Origin: Candidatus Woesearchaeota archaeon
Lineage (GTDB): Archaea > Nanobdellota > Nanobdellia > Woesearchaeales > JAHWIC01
DNA length: 64,000 bases
Reading direction: 5' to 3'
Assembly (NCBI GenBank): GCA_019322485.1
Contig: JAHWIK010000002.1
Span: 1 to 64,000 of the forward strand
In this document: positions 7,785 through 16,049 of the stretch, in pieces
How the letters are laid out: each line of letters starts with the position of its first letter
Position numbering within the stretch: position 1 is the stretch's first letter
Position numbers and translations under genes: made by a program
Notes under the pieces: model-generated
Databases searched by the model: none
What the model saw: the letters and a program-made list of their open reading frames with translations, nothing else
What the model was told of the DNA's origin: nothing

Positions 7785-9029
7785 TCACCTGATAAAAGCC
7801 TTTTTTCTCCATAATTCAGGCCTTAATAGACTGATAACGATGATTATATTTAAAATTATTGTATATGGAAAGTAAAAGAATATTGCAAACATATTCTTGA
7901 AATTTATTCTATCCTTAAACATTTTTATAGCAGCCACTATCATAATGGTGCTTATTATACCCGAGAGAACGCCAAAAAAGCTGTAAAACGATATCCCCCA
8001 GACAGGCAGCTTGTATAACACAAAAATCGGCCCAGAGAGGCTAAACCACCTGAACAGGTAGCCAAACAAACTTGCGAAACTCTGGGAGTTATAAGGCAGC
8101 CAGTAATTTACCTGGTAAAGTATTGCTGGAAAAGACAAAAATGCGTAAAAAGACCACCAGAACTGGTTCACAAACAAAAACAATATTGCTGGGGATGATT
8201 TATGAGAAAACATATCCCTATTCTTTATTAAGGACTGCAAAACCCCTACCCACCATCTTGATCTTTGGGTATATAATTCGCGAAAATTCTTTGGAACAAT
8301 TGTATAGCCAAAAGCATTGTGGACATTAATTGTTTTATAACCCTCCTTTTTTATTTCCAAGGCAATATCCATATCCTCTGTCATTGAATCCTTCTTGAAA
8401 TGGCCTATCTTGACTAAAACTGATTTTCTATAGCAAGCCAAAGCCCCAAAAAACCAGATTCCATTTTTAAAAACAATAGAGAATACGTTCCTTATCAGGT
8501 TATTATAATGATACTCAATATTCTGAAAGATGCCAGCCAGGCTGTTCGAATTTTTTACCCTGCTGTTGCCTGTGCTCGCACCGACCATTTTATCAGCCAA
8601 GGGTTTAACAATCTCTTTGATGCAATCCTTATCAATAATTGTATCTGCATCTATTGTCAGGATAAACTCATGTGACGCCTTTAAGGCCCCAAGATTCAAT
8701 GCTTCAGACTTTCCGCAGTGGTTTTGCTTTAATAAGTGCACCTTCTTATAATCATTTACAATATTTGTCGTTTTATCTTTGCTCCCATCATCAACAACAA
8801 TAACCTCTATCTTTTCTTTAGGATAGTCAGAATCAAAGATTGAGTCCAAGCATTCTTTAATGTTTTTCTCTTCGTTAAAAGTAGGTATTACAATACTAAC
8901 CTTAGGCTTAAAGTCGATCTCTTTTCTTTTTACGCACCTGGAAACTAAGAAAACAACAAAGATAAAGCCAAGAAAAGCAAATAGGATAAAAAACAATACT
9001 CCAGTCAAAGCCATAACTAAGTCTTCCAT
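7785..9029 (-). CDS. Processive family 2 glycosyltransferase (hyaluronan/poly-GlcNAc synthase-like)
   Basis: A 414-residue membrane GT2 with an N-terminal TM helix (about 8-30), the catalytic core DD (80-81), DAD (127-129), TED (217-219) and QRSRW (255-259), and several C-terminal membrane segments. This layout is that of NodC, HAS or PgaC-like synthases. The start is the ATG at 9029, with AAGGTG about nine bases upstream; a GTG at 9041 lies inside that ribosome binding site. It is first in the glycan operon running to 5087. Pairing of two similar processive synthases suggests a heteropolymer or two successive backbone steps, but this is inference. Confidence 0.85.
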   Translation of the reverse strand: MEDLVMALTGVLFFILFAFLGFIFVVFLVSRCVKRKEIDFKPKVSIVIPTFNEEKNIKECLDSIFDSDYPKEKIEVIVVDDGSKDKTTNIVNDYKKVHLLKQNHCGKSEALNLGALKASHEFILTIDADTIIDKDCIKEIVKPLADKMVGASTGNSRVKNSNSLAGIFQNIEYHYNNLIRNVFSIVFKNGIWFFGALACYRKSVLVKIGHFKKDSMTEDMDIALEIKKEGYKTINVHNAFGYTIVPKNFRELYTQRSRWWVGVLQSLIKNRDMFSHKSSPAILFLFVNQFWWSFYAFLSFPAILYQVNYWLPYNSQSFASLFGYLFRWFSLSGPIFVLYKLPVWGISFYSFFGVLSGIISTIMIVAAIKMFKDRINFKNMFAIFFYFPYTIILNIIIVISLLRPELWRKKAFIR

Positions 9030-9129
9030 CCTACAAAGCACCTTTTTTATATACTCCCATCTAATTTAGTATATAATGTCTATCTTAATTGCTTTTTAAA
9101 TGTTTCTATTATCTGCTTTTTTAACCGAC

Positions 9130-9366
9130 TTATTGAGAATATAGAATAAGGCCCATTAAAGACAAAACAATAGTCAATGAACCTAGTATAGTTCCCGCTA
9201 TTGCATAAGCTCTACCCCCATATGTGGAGGGGCTTTTTTTAATATTTTTAAGGGCACCCACCCCAAAAACAATAGCCAAAGTACCTAAAAATACATTTAA
9301 AAGAGGTATCCAGAAAAATAAACTTAAAGTAAAGGATGTAACAGCCAGACTCTTCTCTTTTTTCAT
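9130..9366 (-). CDS. Small DUF4190-type membrane protein
   Basis: A 78-residue protein with two TM helices separated by a loop: helix 1 spans about residues 12-36 and ends in FGVGALKNIKKS; helix 2 spans about 52-76 after YGGRAYAIAGTILG. That pattern is the DUF4190 signature, a small membrane domain of unknown function. ATG at 9366. The gene stands alone between the glycan operon and the divergent radB. Confidence 0.7.
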   Translation of the reverse strand: MKKEKSLAVTSFTLSLFFWIPLLNVFLGTLAIVFGVGALKNIKKSPSTYGGRAYAIAGTILGSLTIVLSLMGLILYSQ

Positions 9367-9423
9367 GAAGGGTAGGAGACTAAAATTATATATAAAGTTT
9401 CTGCTATCCTAAAACCGAAATAG

Positions 9424-9434
9424 TTTTATAAATA
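9424..9434 (+). promoter_or_regulatory. TATA box of radB
   Basis: TTTTATAAATA begins 29 bases before the radB ATG, which implies leaderless transcription. Confidence 0.65.
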
Positions 9435-9452
9435 TGGCCATTCATTATATTC

Positions 9453-10160
9453 ATGAGAACAGAAAAACTTCCCTCAGGTAGCAAAATTCTTGACAAAATG
9501 CTTGATGGTGGGTACGATAAAGACATTATTACTACTATCTACGGGCCTGCTGGCAGCGGCAAAACAAATCTTGTTCTGCTGTGCGCTATAAATGTTGCAA
9601 GGAACGACAAAAAGGTAATCTACGTAGACACAGAAGGCAGTTTCTCGTTAGATAGGCTAAGGCAGATTGCCCTAGACTACAAGAAAATACTGGGGAGGAT
9701 GATATTTCTGCGCCCAACAAGCTTTGATGAACAAAAAAAGGATTTTGAGAGATTAAAAGATATTGTAAATGACAAGATAGGCCTAATAATTATTGACACC
9801 ATAGCAATGCTCTATAGGATAGAATTAGGCACATCAGAAGATGTTTATGAAGTAAACCGAGAGCTAGGCAAACAACTATCCTATTTATCTGAAATAGCTA
9901 GAAAAAAACAAATCCCTGTATTGATAACAAACCAAGTTTACTCCAGCTTTGAAGAAAAAGATAAAGTCAATATCGTAGGCGGAGACTTACTGAAATACAC
10001 AAGCAAATGCCTGATTGAATTGCAGATAACGCCCAGCAGCAACAGGCGTGCAATCCTTAGGAAGCACAGAAGCATACCAGAGGAAAAAGAGATACTGTTT
10101 AGGATAGTAGAAACAGGAGTTCTAGGCACTAGAGAGGGTAAAGGCTTTAGATTGTTTTGA
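9453..10160 (+). CDS. radB: RadB, RecA-family recombinase paralogue
   Basis: A 235-residue RecA/RAD51-superfamily ATPase made of the core domain only. Walker A is GPAGSGKT (31-38), the ATPase Glu region is VIYVDTEGSF, and Walker B is the hydrophobic stretch LIIIDTIAML. It lacks the N-terminal helix-hairpin-helix domain of RadA, which distinguishes RadB; the true RadA of this genome is at 52506-53612. RadB is an archaeal recombination mediator or accessory factor. The start is the ATG at 9453, set by the TATA spacing. The carboxyltransferase promoter begins just after its stop. Confidence 0.92.
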   Translation: MRTEKLPSGSKILDKMLDGGYDKDIITTIYGPAGSGKTNLVLLCAINVARNDKKVIYVDTEGSFSLDRLRQIALDYKKILGRMIFLRPTSFDEQKKDFERLKDIVNDKIGLIIIDTIAMLYRIELGTSEDVYEVNRELGKQLSYLSEIARKKQIPVLITNQVYSSFEEKDKVNIVGGDLLKYTSKCLIELQITPSSNRRAILRKHRSIPEEKEILFRIVETGVLGTREGKGFRLF

Positions 10161-10167
10161 TAGAAAG

Positions 10168-10176
10168 TTATAAAAA
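10168..10176 (+). promoter_or_regulatory. TATA box of the acyl-CoA carboxylase operon
   Basis: TTATAAAAA lies 32-40 bases before the carboxyltransferase ATG at 10208. A purine-rich GAGAGGAG sits between them as a likely ribosome binding site, so this transcript would have a short leader. Confidence 0.5.
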
Positions 10177-10207
10177 GCGTATTCTAACACCACTCGAGAG
10201 GAGAAAT

Positions 10208-11743
10208 ATGGACAAGAACAAAGTGAAGGCATTTCTAAAGAAGAAAATAGAGTTTGAGGCAGATAAAGATGCAGTAAAAACCCAGCACAAGAAGGGAAAA
10301 TTAACTGCCAGGGAAAGACTAAACTTACTCTTAGATGAAAATAGCTTTGTGGAGCTGCAGCCTTTTGCAAAAACAAGGAGTTTTGAACTCCAGGCCAAGA
10401 AAAGAGCAGGCGATGGTGTTGTAACAGGCTATGGCAGAATAGGTAACAGGCCTGTGTATGTTTATGCTCAAGACTTTACATTTATAGGTGGCTCAATGGG
10501 TGAGCTCCACACAAAGAAAATAGCAAATGTAATTGAGCTCGCAACCAAGAATGGATGCCCCATAATAGGCCTGCTCGATTCTGGTGGTGCACGCATACAG
10601 GAAGGCGTCTCTGGCCTGGATGGTGGTGGCTCAATATTCTACAATAACACAAAGGCATCAGGTGTGGTGCCACAGATATCCTGTATACTTGGGCCATGTG
10701 CAGGAATTGCAGTCTACTCGCCAGCCCTAACAGACCTGATTTTAATGGCGAACAAAACAAGTTATATGTTCATAACAGGTCCGGATGTGATAAAGAGTGT
10801 TACAGGAGAAGAGATAGACTTTGAAGGCCTTGGGGGGGCAACAGCCCATAACCAAAAAAGTGGTGTTGCGCACTTCTTTCTAGAAACAGAAAAAGAGTGC
10901 ATCTCCATGATAAAGAGGATACTCACCTACTTACCCCAGAATAATATCGAGAACCCGCCAATAATAAACACCAATGATAACCCAAGTCGTTTGAACAATA
11001 ACCTAAAGGACATCATTCCTGCTGACCCAAAAAAAGCCTATGATGCAAAAGATGTCATTGATGAAGTATTGGATAAAAATTCTTTTCTTGAAATGCATGA
11101 AGAATATGCAAAAAATGTGGTTGTTGGCCTAGGCAGATTGAATAACCTTGTTGTGGGCATTGTCGCAAACCAGCCAAAGGTGCTTGCAGGCTGTCTTGAC
11201 ATAAATTCCTCTGATAAAATAGCAAGATTCGTAAGATTCTGCGACTCTTTCAACATACCCCTCATAAATTTTGTAGATGTGACAGGCTACTTGCCTGGAA
11301 CAGAGCAGGAACATAATGGCATAATAAGGCATGGAGCAAAGATATTGTACGCATATTCAGAAGCGACAGTTCCAAAAATAAGCCTTGTAATGAGAAAGGC
11401 CTACGGCGGCGCATATATTGCCCTAGTTTCCAAAGATATGGGTTATGACCATGTAATTGCCTGGTCTACTGCAGAAATTGCTGTTATGGGGGCTGAACAG
11501 GCAGCAAACATCATACACAGGAAAGAACTTGCAAAATCAAAAGATCCTGAAAAACTAAGGTCAGAAAGGGTGAATGAATTCTCAGAAAAACTCTTAAATC
11601 CTTATGTCGCAGCAGAGCTTGGCAAGGTGGACCAGATAATTGACTTCAAAGATACAAGAAAGGTTTTGATAAAGGCCTTAGAAAGCTTGGCTAATAAGAG
11701 AGAAAAAAGACCATCAAAGAAACACGGAAATATCCCGCTATAG
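10208..11743 (+). CDS. Acyl-CoA carboxylase, carboxyltransferase subunit (PccB/MmdA family)
   Basis: A 511-residue biotin-dependent carboxyltransferase, matching the usual length of the PccB/MmdA family. Motifs: GARIQEGVSGLDGGG in the N-terminal crotonase-like half, LGPCAGIAVYSPAL, and in the C-terminal half YLPGTEQEHNGIIRHGAK and RKAYGGAYIAL. It moves carboxyl from carboxybiotin to an acyl-CoA, probably acetyl- or propionyl-CoA; substrate cannot be fixed by eye. The start is the ATG at 10208; an upstream in-frame TTG (10157) would overlap radB and the TATA box. The biotin carrier gene follows eight bases later. No membrane decarboxylase subunit is visible, so a carboxylase is likelier than a sodium-pumping decarboxylase. 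Confidence 0.9.
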   Translation: MDKNKVKAFLKKKIEFEADKDAVKTQHKKGKLTARERLNLLLDENSFVELQPFAKTRSFELQAKKRAGDGVVTGYGRIGNRPVYVYAQDFTFIGGSMGELHTKKIANVIELATKNGCPIIGLLDSGGARIQEGVSGLDGGGSIFYNNTKASGVVPQISCILGPCAGIAVYSPALTDLILMANKTSYMFITGPDVIKSVTGEEIDFEGLGGATAHNQKSGVAHFFLETEKECISMIKRILTYLPQNNIENPPIINTNDNPSRLNNNLKDIIPADPKKAYDAKDVIDEVLDKNSFLEMHEEYAKNVVVGLGRLNNLVVGIVANQPKVLAGCLDINSSDKIARFVRFCDSFNIPLINFVDVTGYLPGTEQEHNGIIRHGAKILYAYSEATVPKISLVMRKAYGGAYIALVSKDMGYDHVIAWSTAEIAVMGAEQAANIIHRKELAKSKDPEKLRSERVNEFSEKLLNPYVAAELGKVDQIIDFKDTRKVLIKALESLANKREKRPSKKHGNIPL

Positions 11744-11751
11744 TTCTGAAA

Positions 11752-12141
11752 ATGGAAGATCTTACTATAAAGGTAGATGGCAAAGAGTACAACGTCAAGG
11801 TTGAAGAAACTAATGAAGGAAAACTAAAGATCCATTGCGACGGGGATGTCTACGAAGTTGAGGCTAAGGAAAAGGTAGTGCAGGAGCTAGAAAACGAGCT
11901 AGGAAAAAAAGAGGGAGCAAAAGAAAGCAAAGGAATAGTTACAGCCCCTCTGCCTGGGATTATTTTTTCTGTTGATGTAAAAAAGGGCGACAAAGTAAAG
12001 AAAGGAAAGCGCTTGTTGACCCTTATGGCAATGAAGATGGAAAACGAGATAGTATCCCCAAAAGACGGAGCTGTAAAAGATATCCAGGTCAAGAAGAATG
12101 ATAGTGTAGACAAAGGGGATGTTTTGATTGTCATAGAATAA
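11752..12141 (+). CDS. Biotin carboxyl carrier protein (BCCP) subunit
   Basis: A 129-residue biotinyl-lipoyl carrier. The C-terminal domain (about 60-129) contains the biotinylation site AMKM with acceptor Lys95, preceded by APLPGIIFSVDVKKGDKV, the standard barrel signature. The N-terminal half has its own small beta domain (VDGKEYNVKVEE) and a charged linker. It shuttles carboxybiotin between the biotin carboxylase (13526-15424) and the carboxyltransferase just upstream. Modification would be by the BirA-like ligase at 12826-13524, so a complete three-part carboxylase plus its maturation enzyme are encoded within 5.2 kb. Confidence 0.93.
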   Translation: MEDLTIKVDGKEYNVKVEETNEGKLKIHCDGDVYEVEAKEKVVQELENELGKKEGAKESKGIVTAPLPGIIFSVDVKKGDKVKKGKRLLTLMAMKMENEIVSPKDGAVKDIQVKKNDSVDKGDVLIVIE

Positions 12142-12156
12142 CAGAATTAGAAATGA

Positions 12157-12387
12157 TTAGTTCTTAGAGCCGTTTGAGGCCTTACCGAACAATATACCGC
12201 ATAAAACATTTAATGCCCAGGCCTGGAATACACTTATTCTGTAAACAGGAAATACAAAATTCCATAGCCACATCACTGGAAAGGCAAGTATCAAGCCAAC
12301 AACTACACTAAGAATAATAATAACCAGCATTGTATAACCAATCTCAATAATCCTTCTCAGTACAGGAACAGTCTTAAGTATCGACAT
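12157..12387 (-). CDS. Small two-helix membrane protein, unknown
   Basis: A 76-residue protein with a basic N-terminus, one long hydrophobic segment (about 17-45, IIEIGYTMLVIIILSVVVG and onward), and a second weaker one (about 52-68). No family recognised. It lies on the opposite strand, between the BCCP and thioesterase genes, and ends 15 bases after the convergent BCCP stop. A membrane-anchored accessory to the acyl-CoA enzymes is possible but unsupported. Confidence 0.55.
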   Translation of the reverse strand: MSILKTVPVLRRIIEIGYTMLVIIILSVVVGLILAFPVMWLWNFVFPVYRISVFQAWALNVLCGILFGKASNGSKN

Positions 12388-12441
12388 AATAGGCAGATAT
12401 TTGCAAAATTATTTAAAATTTTCTAAATATACAGGAAAAAT

Positions 12442-12834
12442 ATGGTGGCAAACAAAACAGAACATAGAATAAGATATGCAGACACAGACCATTTTGGAGT
12501 TGTTTATTATGCCAGGTATCTTGAATGGTTCGAGGCTGGAAGAACTGAAATTCTGCGTAAGAACGGAATAACCTATGCAGAATTAGAAAAAGAGGGCTAT
12601 TTTGCACCAGTAGTTGAGGTCAAGATTAATTACAAGGCGCCAGCAAGGTATGATGATGTTGTATTGTTGGAGACTGAGATAGCAAGCATAGGCAACTCCA
12701 GTATCAGATTTAACTATAAAGTATTCAAAAAAGAAGGTATGAAGCTGCTGGCAGAAGGCTATACTGTAAATGTATTCATAAACAAGGATATGAAGCCTGT
12801 ACCCGTGCCGGAACTGATCAAAAAATTAGTCTAA
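12442..12834 (+). CDS. Acyl-CoA thioesterase, YbgC/4HBT hot-dog family
   Basis: A 130-residue single hot-dog domain. The signature RYADTDHFGVVYYARYLEWF near residues 10-29 includes the catalytic Asp of the YbgC/4-hydroxybenzoyl-CoA thioesterase type. It hydrolyses acyl-CoA to free acid and CoA. The ATG at 12442 is preceded by AT-rich sequence and no clear ribosome binding site, so the message may be leaderless. Its stop overlaps the convergent biotin ligase gene by nine bases. In this context it could release finished acyl chains or recycle CoA. Confidence 0.88.
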   Translation: MVANKTEHRIRYADTDHFGVVYYARYLEWFEAGRTEILRKNGITYAELEKEGYFAPVVEVKINYKAPARYDDVVLLETEIASIGNSSIRFNYKVFKKEGMKLLAEGYTVNVFINKDMKPVPVPELIKKLV

Positions 12835-13524
12835 GGCAAAGATATCTCCTTCAATAATCCTCTTTTTTGAGCCATTGCTCAGCTTCAAAATCAAACTGCA
12901 ATCCTTATCGACGTCAATCGCCCTGCCAATATAGGTCCCTTGGTGTGTAACTGCCTTAATTTTTCTCCCGATTGTGTTGCTTAGTTTCTTCCAGGTATTC
13001 GATATTTTCTTATATCTCTTATTTTTATAATCAGAATATAATTTTTTGAATTCTTTTAATGTCAGATTTAGTAATTTTTCATTATTGACTTGTTTCCTAA
13101 TGATTGATTTCAATGATACTGCTTTTTTTGACAGTGATTTTGGAATCTTATTGTTAACATTTAAGCCTATCCCCACTACCATTTTGCTCTTTCTGCCAGA
13201 AAAAACACTCTCACTAAGGATGCCGCACAATTTTTTATCGTCGTAGAGTACATCATTAGGCCATTTAAGCTTAGTATTAATCCCAGCAATCCCCTTAATC
13301 GCCTTTTGTGTAGAAATAGCTGCAATAAAGGTCAAGTAACCCGGCTGTTCAGCAGGCTCAAGAACTATAGACAAGTACAGCCCTCCCCTTGCAGAGGACC
13401 ATTTCCTCCCAAATCTTCCTCGGCCTTTAGCCTGCTCATCCGCAACAACCACACTTCCTTCAGGATAAGACCTCGCCTTATCATTCGTAGAAGACAACTT
13501 CCTAAAACGATATATATCAAACAT
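12826..13524 (-). CDS. birA: Biotin--[acetyl-CoA-carboxylase] ligase, catalytic form
   Basis: A 232-residue biotin protein ligase without the N-terminal DNA-binding domain of bifunctional BirA. The biotin/ATP loop GRGRFGRKW is at residues 34-42, KWPNDV follows further on, and a C-terminal SH3-like domain ends the protein. It biotinylates the BCCP at Lys95. The start is the ATG at 13524, one base after the biotin carboxylase stop, giving the family N-terminus MFDIYRFRKLSSTNDKA. An earlier in-frame ATG (13545) would overlap accC by 20 bases and is a weaker choice. It is translationally coupled to accC. Confidence 0.9.
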   Translation of the reverse strand: MFDIYRFRKLSSTNDKARSYPEGSVVVADEQAKGRGRFGRKWSSARGGLYLSIVLEPAEQPGYLTFIAAISTQKAIKGIAGINTKLKWPNDVLYDDKKLCGILSESVFSGRKSKMVVGIGLNVNNKIPKSLSKKAVSLKSIIRKQVNNEKLLNLTLKEFKKLYSDYKNKRYKKISNTWKKLSNTIGRKIKAVTHQGTYIGRAIDVDKDCSLILKLSNGSKKRIIEGDIFALD

Positions 13525-13525
13525 T

Positions 13526-15424
13526 TTAGAATGATCTCTCATCATTCATGAGCTCTTGCCTGCCGGCAATAACCCATGAATTAGCTTTGTTGGATTTGGT
13601 TCCATTATACTTTTTGTTTAAGTATTCCGAAGCTGCTGTTGCTATAATTAATGTCTTTTTGCCATTAGTCAACCTTTTTGGCTTCTTTGATTTCTTTATC
13701 TGCTCTAATACCTTATTCTTTTCAATAAATGAGGTGGTAATATTGCCCCTGACAAACTCCTTATTAGCAAGTACAGCTTTATGGAAAGGCATTGTAGTTT
13801 CTATTCCCTCTATGATATATTCGCCCAGGGCTCTTTTCATTCTGTTAATAGCTTCATGCCTGTTTCTTCCGCCGCACATAAGCTTAGCAATTAGGGAATC
13901 ATAATGAGGACTAACAACATGGCCTGAATGGCAGCTGCTGCAGACCCTTATACCTGGCCCGCCAGGGGGCAGATAATTAGTTATTGAGCCTATAGATGGC
14001 TTGAAATTACCTGAAGGGTCTTCGGCGTTTATCCTGCACTCTATTGCCCACCCGCCAATCTTAATATCATCTTGGGAGAATGTAAGTTTTGCCCCTGAAG
14101 CTATCTTCACTTGTTCTTTAACAAGATCAACACCAGTTATCATCTCTGTTATTCCGTGCTCAACCTGTATTCTTGTATTCATTTCCATGAAATAGAACTT
14201 ATTATCCTCATCAAACAAGAATTCAACAGTCCCAGCCCCCTCATATCCAGCTATTCTTGCTACACTAACTGCAATCTCACCCATGTTTTCCCTAAGGCCT
14301 TTATTCAATGCAGGGGACGGAGCTTCTTCAATCAATTTTTGGTGTCTTCTCTGGACACTGCAATCACGCTCTCCAAGATGAACAACATTACCATGCTTAT
14401 CAGCAAGTATCTGGAATTCTATATGCCTGGGGTCCTCAAAATATTTCTCTATGTATAAAGCCTTGTTTCTAAATGAAGCCTCTGCCTCAGCCTCTGCTGA
14501 TTTGAATGCCTTTTCCAATTCCTTCTCATTTCTTATAATCCTCATTCCTTTGCCGCCTCCGCCAGCAGCAGCCTTGATTATTACCGGATAACCAATCTTA
14601 TTGGCAATTTTCAGTGTAGAGTTGACATCTTTCAATTGCTTGCTTGTTCCAGGTATCACAGATATTCCAGCCTTTTGCATAGCAGCCCTTGCCAGAATCT
14701 TATTTCCCATCATATTTATCGCTTTTACCGGCGGCCCGATAAATTTTATCCTATTTTCCTCGCATAGTTTTGCGAACTCTGCATTCTCAGCCAAAAAACC
14801 ATAACCAGGATGTATAGCATCAACCTTTGCTTTCTTGGCAACCCTTATAATCTTATTGACATCAAGGTAATTCTCGTTTGAGCCAATACAATAAGCCTTG
14901 TCTGAAAATTTAGCTGCTAAAGAATTCTTATCAGAATTGGAATAAATGGTAACAGTACCTACCCCTAGTTCTCTGCATGCTCTTATTACTCTCAGGGCTA
15001 TCTCCCCCCTGTTTGCTATCAACACTCTTTTGAACAGCTTCTCTTTGCTGAGGGTTGTGTAATCTTTCTCTTTTTCAATAGTCCCCCCAAGGCCACGAGT
15101 CAGCATATCCAAGAAGGACATAGAAGACTTATCAGCGATTATTCTGTTTAGTTTGGCAGAATCGACATTAGGCAGTTTCCTGGCTAAATTAGCAGTTATT
15201 ACATTAGCGAATCCGTTGACATCCGGGTCGTGCAGTAAACTTTCATCTTTTTCTAATGTTACTAGATGTGACTTGATTATAGACTCTATTTCACCATAAA
15301 TAAAGGGCATAGTCTTCTTTGTTCCCTTGGCAACCTTTTTCACAAACCTATAAGTCATATCTACTGGCACCAAAAGTTTATTCAGCACCTTATCAAGCTT
15401 TATTTTCTTAATATTTCCACCCAC
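13526..15424 (-). CDS. accC: Biotin carboxylase with an extra N-terminal domain
   Basis: A 632-residue protein. Residues about 130-580 are a complete ATP-grasp biotin carboxylase: LFKRVLIANRGEIALRVIRA, IHPGYGFLAENAEF, the ATP loop AAGGGGKGMR, HLGERDCSVQRRHQKLIEEA and MEMNTRIQVEHGITE. It carboxylates biotin on the BCCP using ATP and bicarbonate. Standard AccC is about 450 residues; here there are about 128 extra residues at the N-terminus (helical, charged, unrecognised) and about 50 at the C-terminus. No biotinyl domain is fused. The start is a GTG at 15424, supported by a TATA box 24 bases upstream (leaderless). It diverges from the long fatty-acid operon and is followed directly by birA. 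Confidence 0.9.
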   Translation of the reverse strand: MGGNIKKIKLDKVLNKLLVPVDMTYRFVKKVAKGTKKTMPFIYGEIESIIKSHLVTLEKDESLLHDPDVNGFANVITANLARKLPNVDSAKLNRIIADKSSMSFLDMLTRGLGGTIEKEKDYTTLSKEKLFKRVLIANRGEIALRVIRACRELGVGTVTIYSNSDKNSLAAKFSDKAYCIGSNENYLDVNKIIRVAKKAKVDAIHPGYGFLAENAEFAKLCEENRIKFIGPPVKAINMMGNKILARAAMQKAGISVIPGTSKQLKDVNSTLKIANKIGYPVIIKAAAGGGGKGMRIIRNEKELEKAFKSAEAEAEASFRNKALYIEKYFEDPRHIEFQILADKHGNVVHLGERDCSVQRRHQKLIEEAPSPALNKGLRENMGEIAVSVARIAGYEGAGTVEFLFDEDNKFYFMEMNTRIQVEHGITEMITGVDLVKEQVKIASGAKLTFSQDDIKIGGWAIECRINAEDPSGNFKPSIGSITNYLPPGGPGIRVCSSCHSGHVVSPHYDSLIAKLMCGGRNRHEAINRMKRALGEYIIEGIETTMPFHKAVLANKEFVRGNITTSFIEKNKVLEQIKKSKKPKRLTNGKKTLIIATAASEYLNKKYNGTKSNKANSWVIAGRQELMNDERSF

Positions 15425-15442
15425 ACCGAGGTAATTTCTGGT

Positions 15443-15494
15443 GTATTTAAAAGTTTCTAGTATTTACTCCTAGTCAATAGAAAGTTATTTAAAT
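15443..15494. promoter_or_regulatory. Divergent promoter region, accC-birA and the acyl-CoA operon
   Basis: Two back-to-back TATA boxes: TTTTAAATAC on the minus strand (15443-15452), 24 bases from the accC GTG, and TTATTTAAAT on the plus strand (15485-15494), which would start a transcript near 15515. The plus-strand gene also has the strong ribosome binding site GGGGGTG at 15524-15530. The arrangement suggests coordinated control of carboxylase and chain-building enzymes. Confidence 0.55.
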
Positions 15495-15532
15495 GCCTCA
15501 GGCTTACTCGGGCTAGTAAAATTGGGGGTGTT

Positions 15533-16036
15533 ATGATGAGAAAAATAGACGATTTAAAGGACGAAAAAGGCTGTTTAGATATGAATGCACTTAAGCAGAT
15601 AATACCATATGAGTATCCATTCTTAATGATTGACCGGGTTGAAATACTAGAAAAGAATAAGATTGTGGCTATAAAGAACGTTACTGCTAATGAAGAGTTC
15701 TTCAAGGGCCACTTTGCTGGCTTTCCAATAATGCCAGGAGCATTGATTGTTGAAGGAATGGGGCAGGCTGGTACTCTGCTTGTAAGATACAACCTGGAAA
15801 ACCATTATGAAAAAGATGTTCTGGCTTATAAGATAAGGGAAGCTAAGTTCAAAGAACCAGTTTTTCCAGGCATGCAGATAAAATACGAGCTGGCTTTGAT
15901 GGGGCAGGATGAACGCGGGGCTATGTTAACAGCAGTAGCTAGTGTTAATGGCAAAGAAGTAGCTGAAGCTCAGATGATGCTGGCAGTGGTCTCTAGAAGA
16001 GACTTTAGAAGCAAATACAGCCCAGTTTACAAGTAA
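15533..16036 (+). CDS. FabZ-like hot-dog dehydratase
   Basis: A 167-residue hot-dog protein of the FabZ/FabA (3-hydroxyacyl dehydratase) family. The signatures are IPYEYPFLMIDRVEIL and FFKGHFAGFPIMPGALIVEG, which give the catalytic pair His60 and Glu74. FabZ normally removes water from 3-hydroxyacyl-ACP; no acyl carrier protein is encoded nearby, so a CoA ester is the likely substrate here (inference). The ATG at 15533 (or the adjacent 15536) follows GGGGGTG. It is the first gene of an operon of tightly packed genes running to about 26243. Confidence 0.9.
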   Translation: MMRKIDDLKDEKGCLDMNALKQIIPYEYPFLMIDRVEILEKNKIVAIKNVTANEEFFKGHFAGFPIMPGALIVEGMGQAGTLLVRYNLENHYEKDVLAYKIREAKFKEPVFPGMQIKYELALMGQDERGAMLTAVASVNGKEVAEAQMMLAVVSRRDFRSKYSPVYK

Positions 16037-16049
16037 AGGTTGCTATAAA

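Noticed and set aside
10208..12141. Sodium-pumping glutaconyl- or methylmalonyl-CoA decarboxylase.
   Set aside because: No multi-pass beta (GcdB/MmdB) subunit is present and a biotin carboxylase is, so an ATP-driven carboxylase fits better.
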